Below are positions 18,501 through 25,894 of a stretch of DNA of 64,000 bases, piece by piece. Within the stretch, counting starts at the first letter, position 1, and each line of letters opens with the position of its first letter. The notes beneath the pieces were generated by a model. That model had not been told where the DNA came from. It did no database searches and worked only from the letters and a program-made list of their open reading frames with translations. Source of the DNA: JANQHS01 sp965267505 (GTDB taxonomy: Bacteria > Bacteroidota > Bacteroidia > Cytophagales > CCMP332); NCBI GenBank assembly GCA_965267505.1, contig OZ254081.1, forward strand, positions 186,001 to 250,000, given 5' to 3'. A program made the translations under genes and the position numbers.

Positions 18501-20447
18501 GGGGTCATTCACCTCACCTATTTGGATATCAGAGAAATTGACACTTGAATGACCATAAAGGGTAACCATAGACAAGCCCTTATTTACCAATGAATCAATT
18601 ACGATATTCTCAATGCTATTGGTAAACTTCTTTGTGAAGGTTTTAACCGTTGCTCCCATGAAGGGTCCTTCAGCAACCGATCTAAAGTCCTCCACATAAT
18701 TGAAGAATTGACTTATCTCATTTTCTGAGGTTCCTCCGGAAAGATGAAGGAGATCTTTCCTCCATAAACCTTTGTTCTCCGGACGTTCGTAATTAATGAT
18801 CTTCTCAAAATAGGCTCTGGCCGTTGCCGTATCCCTTACAGAAATTCTTCCCACCGGTACTGTGGGCAATGTAGGGTTCTGAGGATCGAATCCAACAGAG
18901 ATTGGAAGGTCAGAACCAGGTACCCCCCAGGTAGGAATCAGATTCTCCACAGGCGAAAGATTAGGAAAGAAGCGAATATACTTTCCGGCAAAACGCATTT
19001 CCGGAACTGTGCCTTTTCCTACAATAAATAGACTAAGATCTGGGTTCAAGCTGTCATCATAATAATACCGCAGAAGTTCCCGTATCCCCAAGGATGTGAA
19101 TTCGCCATAGCTGAATTGGTTTCTTACCTCTTCAAAATCAATAAGGAGCACATTTCTTCCTCCTCCTAAATTGCTGGACCGGTAATCAGTAAAGGTTGAA
19201 CAAGGCTCCAAAAGCTTTCTATGAGTGAGGACTATATAATCAGGGTTTATTTGACTTAAATCCCTGGGAACAACCCAGCTGAATCCTATAGGGCTTGGAA
19301 GGCTATCAAAGTTCGCCACCCATATATTTTCTTCTCCGGTTAATCCGTCAACTTGGAATTCCATTCTGTTTAGTCCTGAATTAAACTGTACAGGGTAAGA
19401 ATTGAGCTCCCTATCATTTTTTTCCTTCAGACAAAAAACCCTTGAGGGGTCACTTCCGGTATTAAAGTTTTGTGGTAAGAACCGAATATCTGAACCAATG
19501 GAAGAAGGGAACACCACTCTTTCCTCAATCTTCGAATCAAAGACCATGGTCTTGGGATAGTCAATTTCAATAAAATTGATTGCCACAACTCCGGCGTTTA
19601 ACACGACATCAAACCAAACACTATCCCCTTCTACATCGGAAAACTCTATTTCTCCTTCGATCACACCCGAACCTACCCCAAATCTCTGAGTGGAAGCCTT
19701 CCAGACCCTGGAAGAGTTCTTCCCTATGGAAACCTGAATGTCGTTTTGCTGAAACCCGAAAGTGGTATAATAAATCTTGACATATGGCTTAACCCCACTG
19801 CTTGGGTGTAGGTTAAAAAGTGAATCGACTAGGAAGGAGTTTTGGGAATTGAATTGCCATCCTGTCCAACCCTCCCCTGGTTGATAACTCCCTAACCTAA
19901 GAATCGGGCCTCCACCTGGATAATAATTTTGGCCATAGTAATACCGGATGATATAGTTTTCCTTCCTTTCCTTTATGTAGTAATCCTGTGTGTTTGAAGA
20001 ACTCACTCCGGAAATAAGGGAGTCCCTTTTACCGATTCTAGAATCAGTATACCAGGTTAAAAAATAAAAGCTGGTATCAGACCAGATATTGAGGTTTGGA
20101 TGAGTTAGCTTATTGTCTTCATAGAAAAGTGAATCCAAGTCCCCATTATTTCTTCTCCCTATAAAGAATAGATCGTTTCCTTCTTCGATCATTGGGATTT
20201 CCACCCCTCTATGAAATAAGGCAAACTTTTGGCTCGCTATTCCGCTTAGGTTTTCGCCATTGGCAGAAGCAAATGAATTGATCACTCCCCTATTTAGTTT
20301 ATGAATTCCATCGGAAAGCACAGGGATTCTAATGTACTTCTGTCCATTCTCCAGCCAAGGACTTATTGCACCTGTAGCTTTAGCATCCGAAATGCAAAGG
20401 CCAAGCAAAATGAACAGGGAAATTGAAAGAATTAGGAGTCTCCTCAT
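15483..20447 (-). CDS. porU2: C25 (gingipain-like) cysteine peptidase, PorU2-like, with T9SS sorting domain
   Basis: A 1654-aa exported protein. A signal peptide (about 1-24) is followed by beta-rich N-terminal segments and a peptidase C25 domain around residues 400-780, with the catalytic His in YGHSS (near 630) and the catalytic Cys in INGCYSG (near 668), spaced as in gingipains. The rest contains CARDB/Ig-like beta modules, ending in a domain with FFPNPFSSRL ... GLYFVRL that resembles a type A T9SS sorting or FlgD-like domain. It is longer than PorU, the T9SS sortase (about 1100-1300 aa), and better matches PorU2-type paralogues. It may process or attach T9SS cargo, but a plain secreted peptidase is also possible. 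Monocistronic, divergent from padR. Confidence 0.82.
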   Translation of the reverse strand: MRRLLILSISLFILLGLCISDAKATGAISPWLENGQKYIRIPVLSDGIHKLNRGVINSFASANGENLSGIASQKFALFHRGVEIPMIEEGNDLFFIGRRNNGDLDSLFYEDNKLTHPNLNIWSDTSFYFLTWYTDSRIGKRDSLISGVSSSNTQDYYIKERKENYIIRYYYGQNYYPGGGPILRLGSYQPGEGWTGWQFNSQNSFLVDSLFNLHPSSGVKPYVKIYYTTFGFQQNDIQVSIGKNSSRVWKASTQRFGVGSGVIEGEIEFSDVEGDSVWFDVVLNAGVVAINFIEIDYPKTMVFDSKIEERVVFPSSIGSDIRFLPQNFNTGSDPSRVFCLKEKNDRELNSYPVQFNSGLNRMEFQVDGLTGEENIWVANFDSLPSPIGFSWVVPRDLSQINPDYIVLTHRKLLEPCSTFTDYRSSNLGGGRNVLLIDFEEVRNQFSYGEFTSLGIRELLRYYYDDSLNPDLSLFIVGKGTVPEMRFAGKYIRFFPNLSPVENLIPTWGVPGSDLPISVGFDPQNPTLPTVPVGRISVRDTATARAYFEKIINYERPENKGLWRKDLLHLSGGTSENEISQFFNYVEDFRSVAEGPFMGATVKTFTKKFTNSIENIVIDSLVNKGLSMVTLYGHSSVNFSDIQIGEVNDPNLNYNNRDGKLPLFVINGCYSGRVFESFDTWVENWALEPERGAIGVISQTDQGYSPILKYYTEEFYRTLFAEEQNFGSTIGGAQIKTIEKLSQRFGTGNNFIRAQNELMYLQGDPVVRLNYSGGRPDYAIEEGIKAQGINGTNISSESDSFYLYIPVANLGLTSSESFRLKIDRLEPFVQDLGSKDYGSVSYLDTVRFTIFSEGSVLDQAGRNRFRMQIDPGNPKNELDTLNNIKEFEMSIPWQGVNILEPLNFSLIGQKKTNLLLASYADFSGSQVLVEYDTSYLFDSPGKVSSSLSPESNLVLQEIDLNNLIVGLDTTVFYLRAKELSDTVWDEISFTFRDQSQNGWSQSEFGQMIKNQITGSLYPDSSVREFFFRNYSSKLDLLLAGDGIANASDTSNLKIEGNWIMLKSALQEKDCRMDRLHIVRISSVNGLPIRNLSFNDPRSCGVAPMAVKSFSQLDLQDTILSSYLDGISNEEFVLGYVMGQLSFDQFSDESYASLQEMGLDSVLLMNYDFGAPLAFIGKRGISTQDFILLTADSSLTIPLDSQILELNHSFPLSNDRGGLISSLVGPSVQWEELSFDFSSNDPDDQISTSLFGIDQEGKTQYLEDVNPGITNLTHIKSDSFPYLFMETRTIDTIGKDASKLDYWEIKFASPPDGFLVNETGDGLELNEGEEYQAGFFFVNHTGREFPDSLLVRTTLNGSQVVSEFKIGSPGVFDTCYFNISINSSGLEGIQELNVFVNPYEDPETTYLNNFSDISFSTISDRTPPTLKVFVDGYQLHNGDIVSNSPDFKVELDDENVHFSISDTSLLFFYVAKVEGFDEFEIIPQKGELNYGFDSSENRLSLNFSPSVLESGEYILLANGRDVKGNRAGFTSYQIRFEVNSYRGVTDFEFFPNPFSSRLNMDFFLSGNSLPESFEIHIYNRQGREVMELDISSRIKLGFNRIYDIWDGKDQEGLELQGGLYFVRLLSKNGGSELPVSGKDSGLLKHGFSKLIYLPGQ

Positions 20448-20575
20448 TCTATATCTTCTATTCCTATATACCCACTTTTGGTCATAATAGTTGCAAAGTT
20501 CGGGCTTATTTGAAAAAAAAATATCACAACAAGAAAAATAGTAAGAGTCTGTAAATCAATAATTTAATTTTATAT

Positions 20576-20622
20576 AATACCTTGTAAAGGAGAATAACTT
20601 CCTTAACAAGGTATTTTTTTTT
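20576..20622 (+). terminator. Terminator-like hairpin with no plus-strand gene upstream
   Basis: Stem of about 17 bp with one mismatch (AATACCTTGT pairing with the arm ending ACAAGGTATT), loop near 20593-20598, then nine consecutive T (20614-20622). It is oriented for plus-strand transcription, but the nearest upstream plus-strand gene is folA at 15505, beyond the antisense porU2 gene. It may end a short unannotated RNA starting in 20448-20575, or block antisense read-through into padR. Confidence 0.7.
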
Positions 20623-20627
20623 ACTCA

Positions 20628-20662
20628 GTACTTGGTTAAACAAAGTACCTGTTATATATTTG
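20628..20662 (+). promoter_or_regulatory. padR promoter with overlapping palindromic operator
   Basis: A 21-bp near-perfect palindrome at 20628-20648 (arms GTACTT and AAGTAC, one internal mismatch) covers the -33 element TTG (20632-20634). The -7 element TATATTTG (20655-20662) follows after 20 nt, matching Bacteroidota promoters. A GGAGG at 20674-20678 lies before the padR start. The layout suggests repression by PadR itself. Confidence 0.72.
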
Positions 20663-20696
20663 AACTGTCAATTGGAGGTCATTTAAAAAATGAAAC

Positions 20697-21050
20697 ATGA
20701 ATTTGGAAAACACACAAGTGCAAATGCGGAAAGGAATTCTTGAATTCTGCATCCTGCACGTCATATCACGGGGCGAGGTTTACGCCTCGGATATGCTGGA
20801 GGAGCTGACGGCTGCCAAGATCATGGTGGTGGAAGGCACATTGTATCCCCTATTGACCCGCTTAAAGAATGCCGGATTGGTGGAATACAAGTGGGTCGAA
20901 TCATCTTCTGGACCACCCAGAAAGTATTACACCATAACTGAAAAAGGCAAATCCTTTAAGGAAAGCCTACAGAAAACCTGGGATGAATTGATAAAATCAA
21001 CCTCAGATATCCTTAAAGATCCTGCCACAAAAACGGTAAAAACAAAATGA
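20697..21050 (+). CDS. PadR family transcriptional regulator
   Basis: Small winged-helix regulator of 117 aa. The PadR domain spans nearly the whole protein, with the conserved YASDMLEEL recognition region, EGTLYPLLTRLKNAGLVEYKW (helix 3 and wing entry) and PPRKYYTITEKG in the wing. The start at 20697 gives the normal N-terminus; an out-of-frame ATG at 20690 is closer to the GGAGG, so initiation may be indirect or weak. It overlaps the PspC gene by ATGA and presumably controls the two-gene operon in response to an envelope signal. Confidence 0.93.
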   Translation: MNLENTQVQMRKGILEFCILHVISRGEVYASDMLEELTAAKIMVVEGTLYPLLTRLKNAGLVEYKWVESSSGPPRKYYTITEKGKSFKESLQKTWDELIKSTSDILKDPATKTVKTK

Positions 21051-23449
21051 AAAAGACAGTCAGCATCAATATAGGTGGCGTCGTTTTTCACATAGAAGAA
21101 GACGCTTACGAAAAGCTAAAGAAGTATCTATCAGATATAAGCTCTCATTTCTCAAAATACTCAGACAGCAAGGAGATAGTCTCTGATATTGAATTCAGGA
21201 TAGCAGAAGTATTCCTGAAAAAATTGAAAGGCAAGAAACAATCTTTGAATATGGCCGATGTGGAAGAGATCACAAAGACCATGGGTTCTGTAAAAGATTT
21301 TGAAATGGAGGTTGTGGAAGAAACAGAAAAAGAAGAGATCAAAGAGGACTTTACTCCCCCTGTCGAGGAAAGCTTTGCAAAAAGGAAGTTGTTCCGAGAT
21401 GTCAGAAGAAAAATTCTGGGCGGTGTTTGCTCAGGAATAGCTCACTATTTGAGCATTGATCCCTTATGGATCCGCTTATTATTCCTGGCTTTATTCTTCG
21501 GCTTTTGGTTCATTCCACCAGCATCTGGAATCGCCTTGATAGGCTATTTGGTTCTATGGGCTGTAACCCCTGCTAGTGGTGAGCTTGAGGAGGACAACAC
21601 CATCAAAAGGCTCTACAGGAATCCGGAAGAGAGAGTAATTGGTGGAGTATCAAGTGGAATCGCAGCCTTTTTTGGCACAGATCCCTTAGTGATCCGTCTG
21701 CTTTTCGTCCTTTCGGTACTTGTATTCGGTTTCGGTATTCTCCTTTACATCATCTTGTGGATGATAACACCTGAGGCACAATCAACCACAGATAAAATGC
21801 GGATGAGAGGAGAGCCCGTAACCTTAAGCAATATTGAAACTGCAGTAAAAAAAAGTTTCAGTAACAACGAAGGGGAAGAAGAGAATATCCTTGTAAAGAT
21901 CATTCTATTCCCATTCAGGATCCTGGGGCAGATTTTTGAAGCCCTGGCAAAGCTTCTTGGGCCTCTATTGGTATTCTTAGTGGAGGCCATTAGGGTAATA
22001 ACCGGATTATTTCTCGCATTCATTTCCATAGTTGGAGTCTTTGCTTTGGTGGTTGCATTCATGTTTGTCATGGGGGTAGCTCCATGGCCTGAAGTAACCC
22101 TGGATGGAATAACCGCTTCAATGGTCCAAAGCTTTGTTACAGTTCCAACAGCAATCGGGGTTTTTCTTGGAGGACTTATCCCCACCTTGGCTATTGGATT
22201 GCTCGGAATAAGATTCCTTGCTAAGCGACCTATCTATAATTCCGCTTTTCTATGGTCGCTTGTTGGAGTATGGATGATTGGATTACTGATGAGTGCACTT
22301 ACGGTGCCTAGAATTGCTTTGAGTTTCGCTGAGGATAGCGATTATCAAACCACAGAAACCTATGAAGTTCAGAATGAGGTGATCCATTTGGATGTCAACA
22401 ATGTGGGAATGGAGGATTACGAAGGCGTCAGATTGAGAATCCGTCCCCATTCAGGTGATGATATAAGGTTGGAATATTCTTATTCTGCATCAGGTACAAG
22501 TGAATCTGAAGCTTTGGAAAATGCTAAAGCGATCGATTATGAGATGAAGTGGGTCGGAGATTCAGTAATGGTATTTGATTCAAATATCAAACTGAAGGAA
22601 GATGCAGTCTTCAGGGGACAGGAGCTTGACTTGACTTTGTACATGCCAATTGGACAAAAGTTCGTGCTCCCCTCCAGCATTGTTTCAATCATCTACAATA
22701 CGGTCTACAGGTACCATTACAATGTCTCAGATATCAGAGGAAATACTTTCTTCTTCTCAGATCCTGAAACATTAGAATGCGAAGGTTGTGATCCAAACTC
22801 AGGAAACAGAACCGGATCAGATAAAAAAGAAATGGTCTTTAATTCCCCCTTCACCACCTTGGATATTGCAGGTCATTTCAATGTGATCTATACTCAGGGT
22901 AAGGATAATATTCTGAGAATGGAAGGTCGTGAAGAGCAATTGGCTGAGGTAGAGGTAATTGCTGAAGAGGAAAATCTAAGCATTTCATATGAAGCGGTTT
23001 ATAGAGGAAAGCCCAAAAGAAGAAGTATGGTTACTCTGATTATTGAAAGCCCTGATCTGAGTTCTTTGGAATTAAGTGGCTATAATGAGTTGAACATTGC
23101 TTCCTTAAACACAGTTAATTTTTCCTTGGCTCTTGCCGGAGTTGTAGATGCAGAAGTGAAAGCGGATGTGGATAACATGGAAGTTCAATTGGAGGGAAAG
23201 TCAAACCTTGAATTGGATGGTGAAGCAAGTAGCATGGATGCTTCTCTTTCTGGCGTAAGCGAACTGGACGCAGAGTACTTCAAAACCGAACGTGCAATTA
23301 TTAGCACTTCAGGAACCAGTAAAGCTCGTATTCATGCTAAAGAATCTCTTGATGCTACAGCAAGGGGAATAAGTGAGATCATCTATTCTGGAAACCCTTC
23401 CGAGTTGAAGAAAGACAAAAACGGATTGGCAAAGATTTCACGTCGATAG
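21047..23449 (+). CDS. PspC domain membrane protein with C-terminal GIN (DUF2807) domain
   Basis: An 800-aa inner-membrane protein. Residues 1-95 form a Bacteroidota-specific N-terminal domain (INIGGVVFHIEEDAYEKL). Two PspC domains follow (about 117-180 and 190-250, each with GGVxSGIA and a membrane helix pair), then several more helices (about 285-425), a linker, and a C-terminal head-GIN/DUF2807 beta-helix-like domain (about 600-795, starting FTTLDIAGHFNVIYTQG). PspC proteins act in envelope-stress responses, and the GIN domain is likely extracytoplasmic. It is translationally coupled to padR, a pairing common in this phylum. A terminator follows at 23471. Confidence 0.9.
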   Translation: MKKTVSINIGGVVFHIEEDAYEKLKKYLSDISSHFSKYSDSKEIVSDIEFRIAEVFLKKLKGKKQSLNMADVEEITKTMGSVKDFEMEVVEETEKEEIKEDFTPPVEESFAKRKLFRDVRRKILGGVCSGIAHYLSIDPLWIRLLFLALFFGFWFIPPASGIALIGYLVLWAVTPASGELEEDNTIKRLYRNPEERVIGGVSSGIAAFFGTDPLVIRLLFVLSVLVFGFGILLYIILWMITPEAQSTTDKMRMRGEPVTLSNIETAVKKSFSNNEGEEENILVKIILFPFRILGQIFEALAKLLGPLLVFLVEAIRVITGLFLAFISIVGVFALVVAFMFVMGVAPWPEVTLDGITASMVQSFVTVPTAIGVFLGGLIPTLAIGLLGIRFLAKRPIYNSAFLWSLVGVWMIGLLMSALTVPRIALSFAEDSDYQTTETYEVQNEVIHLDVNNVGMEDYEGVRLRIRPHSGDDIRLEYSYSASGTSESEALENAKAIDYEMKWVGDSVMVFDSNIKLKEDAVFRGQELDLTLYMPIGQKFVLPSSIVSIIYNTVYRYHYNVSDIRGNTFFFSDPETLECEGCDPNSGNRTGSDKKEMVFNSPFTTLDIAGHFNVIYTQGKDNILRMEGREEQLAEVEVIAEEENLSISYEAVYRGKPKRRSMVTLIIESPDLSSLELSGYNELNIASLNTVNFSLALAGVVDAEVKADVDNMEVQLEGKSNLELDGEASSMDASLSGVSELDAEYFKTERAIISTSGTSKARIHAKESLDATARGISEIIYSGNPSELKKDKNGLAKISRR

Positions 23450-23470
23450 ATATTTATTGGAGGTCAAAGA

Positions 23471-23502
23471 AAAACCCATTTCCTTTGGAGATGGGTTTTT
23501 TT
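23471..23502 (+). terminator. Intrinsic terminator of the padR-pspC operon
   Basis: Stem AAAACCCAT / ATGGGTTTT around an 11-nt loop that can pair further, followed by a T-run. It ends 17 nt before the next gene's TTG start. Confidence 0.88.
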
Positions 23503-23518
23503 ATATGGTTTTGATTCC

Positions 23519-25894
23519 TTGAAGGATAGTAAAAATAAGTCCATCAGGTATGTGAAGGTCTTGCTTCCAATTTTCCTGGAAGAAGTGTTTACCTATAGAA
23601 TCCCAAAGGATCTTGAATTAGATACATTCGTAGGTAAGCTTGTTATCGCTCCCTTTGGAAAAAAAAAGAAATACCTGGGACTGGTAATTGAGGACCTTCC
23701 ATTCTTCAACCAAGAATATGAGATCAGGGAGCTTGAAGAAATTCTTGATTCACCTGTAGTACCCAATATTTCGATCAATTTCTGGAAGTGGCTTTCCGAA
23801 TATTATTTAATCGCATTCAGCAAGGTTTTGGAATCCACCCTGTCGGGGATCTTCAAAACGAGTAGCAAAGAGATCCTTTATCGTCTGGAAAAAGAAGACC
23901 TATTCTCATCAAAGGAAAGTCCAATCGCAAAACTCCTAGGCGATTCAACCTCAATTTCTCATGCAGCTTTAAAACTAAAAGCAAGTCCCGATCAAATCAG
24001 AGTCCTGATAAAAAACTCCTATCTCAGAAAGCAGGAAGAGCTTCAGGACGATTTTAAGCCTAGGACCCTGGATAAGTATTTTGTTCCAAATAGAATTCTT
24101 GAATCTGAAGAATCATTGGCCACAGGATTTCAATCTTTGAAAAAGGCGAAGGTTCAGAAAAGGGCATTCGAGATCCTTCTTGACAATTATTACAGCCAAC
24201 CCGATGACCCTGGTTTATTTCAAAAGGACCTGGACCAGGAAAATATTTCCGGCTCCATCATGAGACAAATGCAGATCAAAGGATTGGTTGAAAAAAGGTC
24301 GGTGATTATTCCAAGGATCAGAATAGGTAAAGAAGAAAAGGCCTTTAACAATTCGACATTCAAGCTCAGCCACTTTTCCGAGTTGGAAGAATACTGGGAA
24401 ACACTGGTCAGTCGGATAAATAAAGTTGTCGATCAAGGAAAGCAGATTCTTTTTTTATGCCCAGAGGAAGCACAGGTAAGGCAAATTTTTCTTGAACTGG
24501 AAAAAAATGAGATTCAGACATTTAATTATTTAAGCTCGAGAACCCTAAGGCATGAAAAAAGGGAATTGTTCAATGCCCTATGCGAAGGATCGCAGGTATG
24601 TATTATTGGAGGGCCTTCATCAGCTCTTCTGCCCTATTCAAACTTAGGCCTTGTAATAATCCTGAACGAACAAAGCAGCTTCTACAAATGGTCAAAGGAT
24701 CCCATGATAAATTTTAAAGATGCAGGTATCAAATTGGCAATTGAGCATAAAGCCAAGTTGGTATTGAATTCCCCTGCTCCCAGCTTGGACACTATGCATC
24801 TGCTTAATTCAAGAAGGGTCTCTTTATATCTCCCAAAGAATATTCCGGGTCAGGTCAGGATATTCAACAAAAGAGAAGAAGCAAAAAAGAACCTGTTGAA
24901 AGGTTCAATTTCAAAGAGAATAACGGAAGAAATATCTAAAACCTGCTCAAACCAACTCCAAGTTTTGGTGATCCACAATCGCAAAGGCTATTCAAGCTAT
25001 GTGGAATGTGAAGAATGCGGGCATGTTCCTCAATGTCCAAACTGCGATGTCTCTCTGACCTATCATAAATCCCTTGATCGATTGAAATGCAGGTACTGTG
25101 GGCATGACCAATCAAATTTTCAAAATTGCCCGAACGGCCATTCCAATTATAAAACCATCGGAATTGGTGCCGAAAAAATTGAAGAAGAGCTCAAGATCAT
25201 ATTTCCTAAACTGGATGTCCTCCGCCTGGATGCTGATAGAATTAGCAGCAAGAAAGCCCTGGATAAGACCATTCGAGATTTTTCACAGGGCAAATACGAT
25301 ATTCTCATCAGCACTCATTTCGCTTTTCATAAAATTCCCTTTAGGAATCTCGGTCTAATTGTATTTCCAAATTTTGATCAATACCTGAATCTTCCAGATT
25401 TCCGAAATCAAGAGAAGGCTTTCCATACTTTGTTTCAGGTAAAGCAAATGATCGGAATGAAAAATGACACTCCTATTCTTATACAAAGCTCATCGCGGGA
25501 TTCTGAATTTCTTTCTCAATTAATGGAACAGAACTACGATAGATTTTCAAGCTTGGAACTTGAAGAAAGAAATACATGGAACTACCCTCCTTTCGTTCGA
25601 ATGATAAAGGTTACTTGTGAAGGTCCTTCGAGAATCGTAGCAAAAAAATTCATGGAAGATCTTGGCAACTCACTGGCTAAGACTTTCAAAGATTGGCAGA
25701 TCCTTGGCCCGGAAGCACCGGGAATAGAAAAGATAAGAAACAGATATCTACAGGTCCTTTTCTTAAAAGAAAAACCGGAGAAGGAATCCTTAAAGAGACT
25801 CAAATCAATCCTGAAAAAGCAAATAGAGTCATTAAAAGGAAGGATTGATAAAGATAAACTAAGGATCCATTTGGATGTAGACCCGCTTAATTAA
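23519..25894 (+). CDS. priA: PriA-like primosomal protein with degenerate helicase motifs
   Basis: A 791-aa homologue of PriA, the replication-restart protein that recognises stalled forks and reloads DnaB. The N-terminal 3'-DNA-binding domain (about 10-105), the winged-helix region, the Cys-rich insertion (C497, C500, C506, C509, then CRYC and CPNGH, last ligand Gly or His instead of Cys) and the C-terminal domain ending DVDPLN are all recognisable. The ATPase core is not intact. No Walker A is found at the expected place (about 285-300, before QGKQILFL); DEEH is LNEQ (near 382); GSATPS is NSPAPS (near 417); the GTQMxxKGxxF motif is STHFAFHKIPF (near 600); QVAGRAGR is QVKQMIGM (near 640). 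ATP-driven unwinding looks lost while DNA and partner binding may remain. The frame is intact, so this is not decay by frameshift. Start is TTG at 23519. Confidence 0.87.
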   Translation: MKDSKNKSIRYVKVLLPIFLEEVFTYRIPKDLELDTFVGKLVIAPFGKKKKYLGLVIEDLPFFNQEYEIRELEEILDSPVVPNISINFWKWLSEYYLIAFSKVLESTLSGIFKTSSKEILYRLEKEDLFSSKESPIAKLLGDSTSISHAALKLKASPDQIRVLIKNSYLRKQEELQDDFKPRTLDKYFVPNRILESEESLATGFQSLKKAKVQKRAFEILLDNYYSQPDDPGLFQKDLDQENISGSIMRQMQIKGLVEKRSVIIPRIRIGKEEKAFNNSTFKLSHFSELEEYWETLVSRINKVVDQGKQILFLCPEEAQVRQIFLELEKNEIQTFNYLSSRTLRHEKRELFNALCEGSQVCIIGGPSSALLPYSNLGLVIILNEQSSFYKWSKDPMINFKDAGIKLAIEHKAKLVLNSPAPSLDTMHLLNSRRVSLYLPKNIPGQVRIFNKREEAKKNLLKGSISKRITEEISKTCSNQLQVLVIHNRKGYSSYVECEECGHVPQCPNCDVSLTYHKSLDRLKCRYCGHDQSNFQNCPNGHSNYKTIGIGAEKIEEELKIIFPKLDVLRLDADRISSKKALDKTIRDFSQGKYDILISTHFAFHKIPFRNLGLIVFPNFDQYLNLPDFRNQEKAFHTLFQVKQMIGMKNDTPILIQSSSRDSEFLSQLMEQNYDRFSSLELEERNTWNYPPFVRMIKVTCEGPSRIVAKKFMEDLGNSLAKTFKDWQILGPEAPGIEKIRNRYLQVLFLKEKPEKESLKRLKSILKKQIESLKGRIDKDKLRIHLDVDPLN

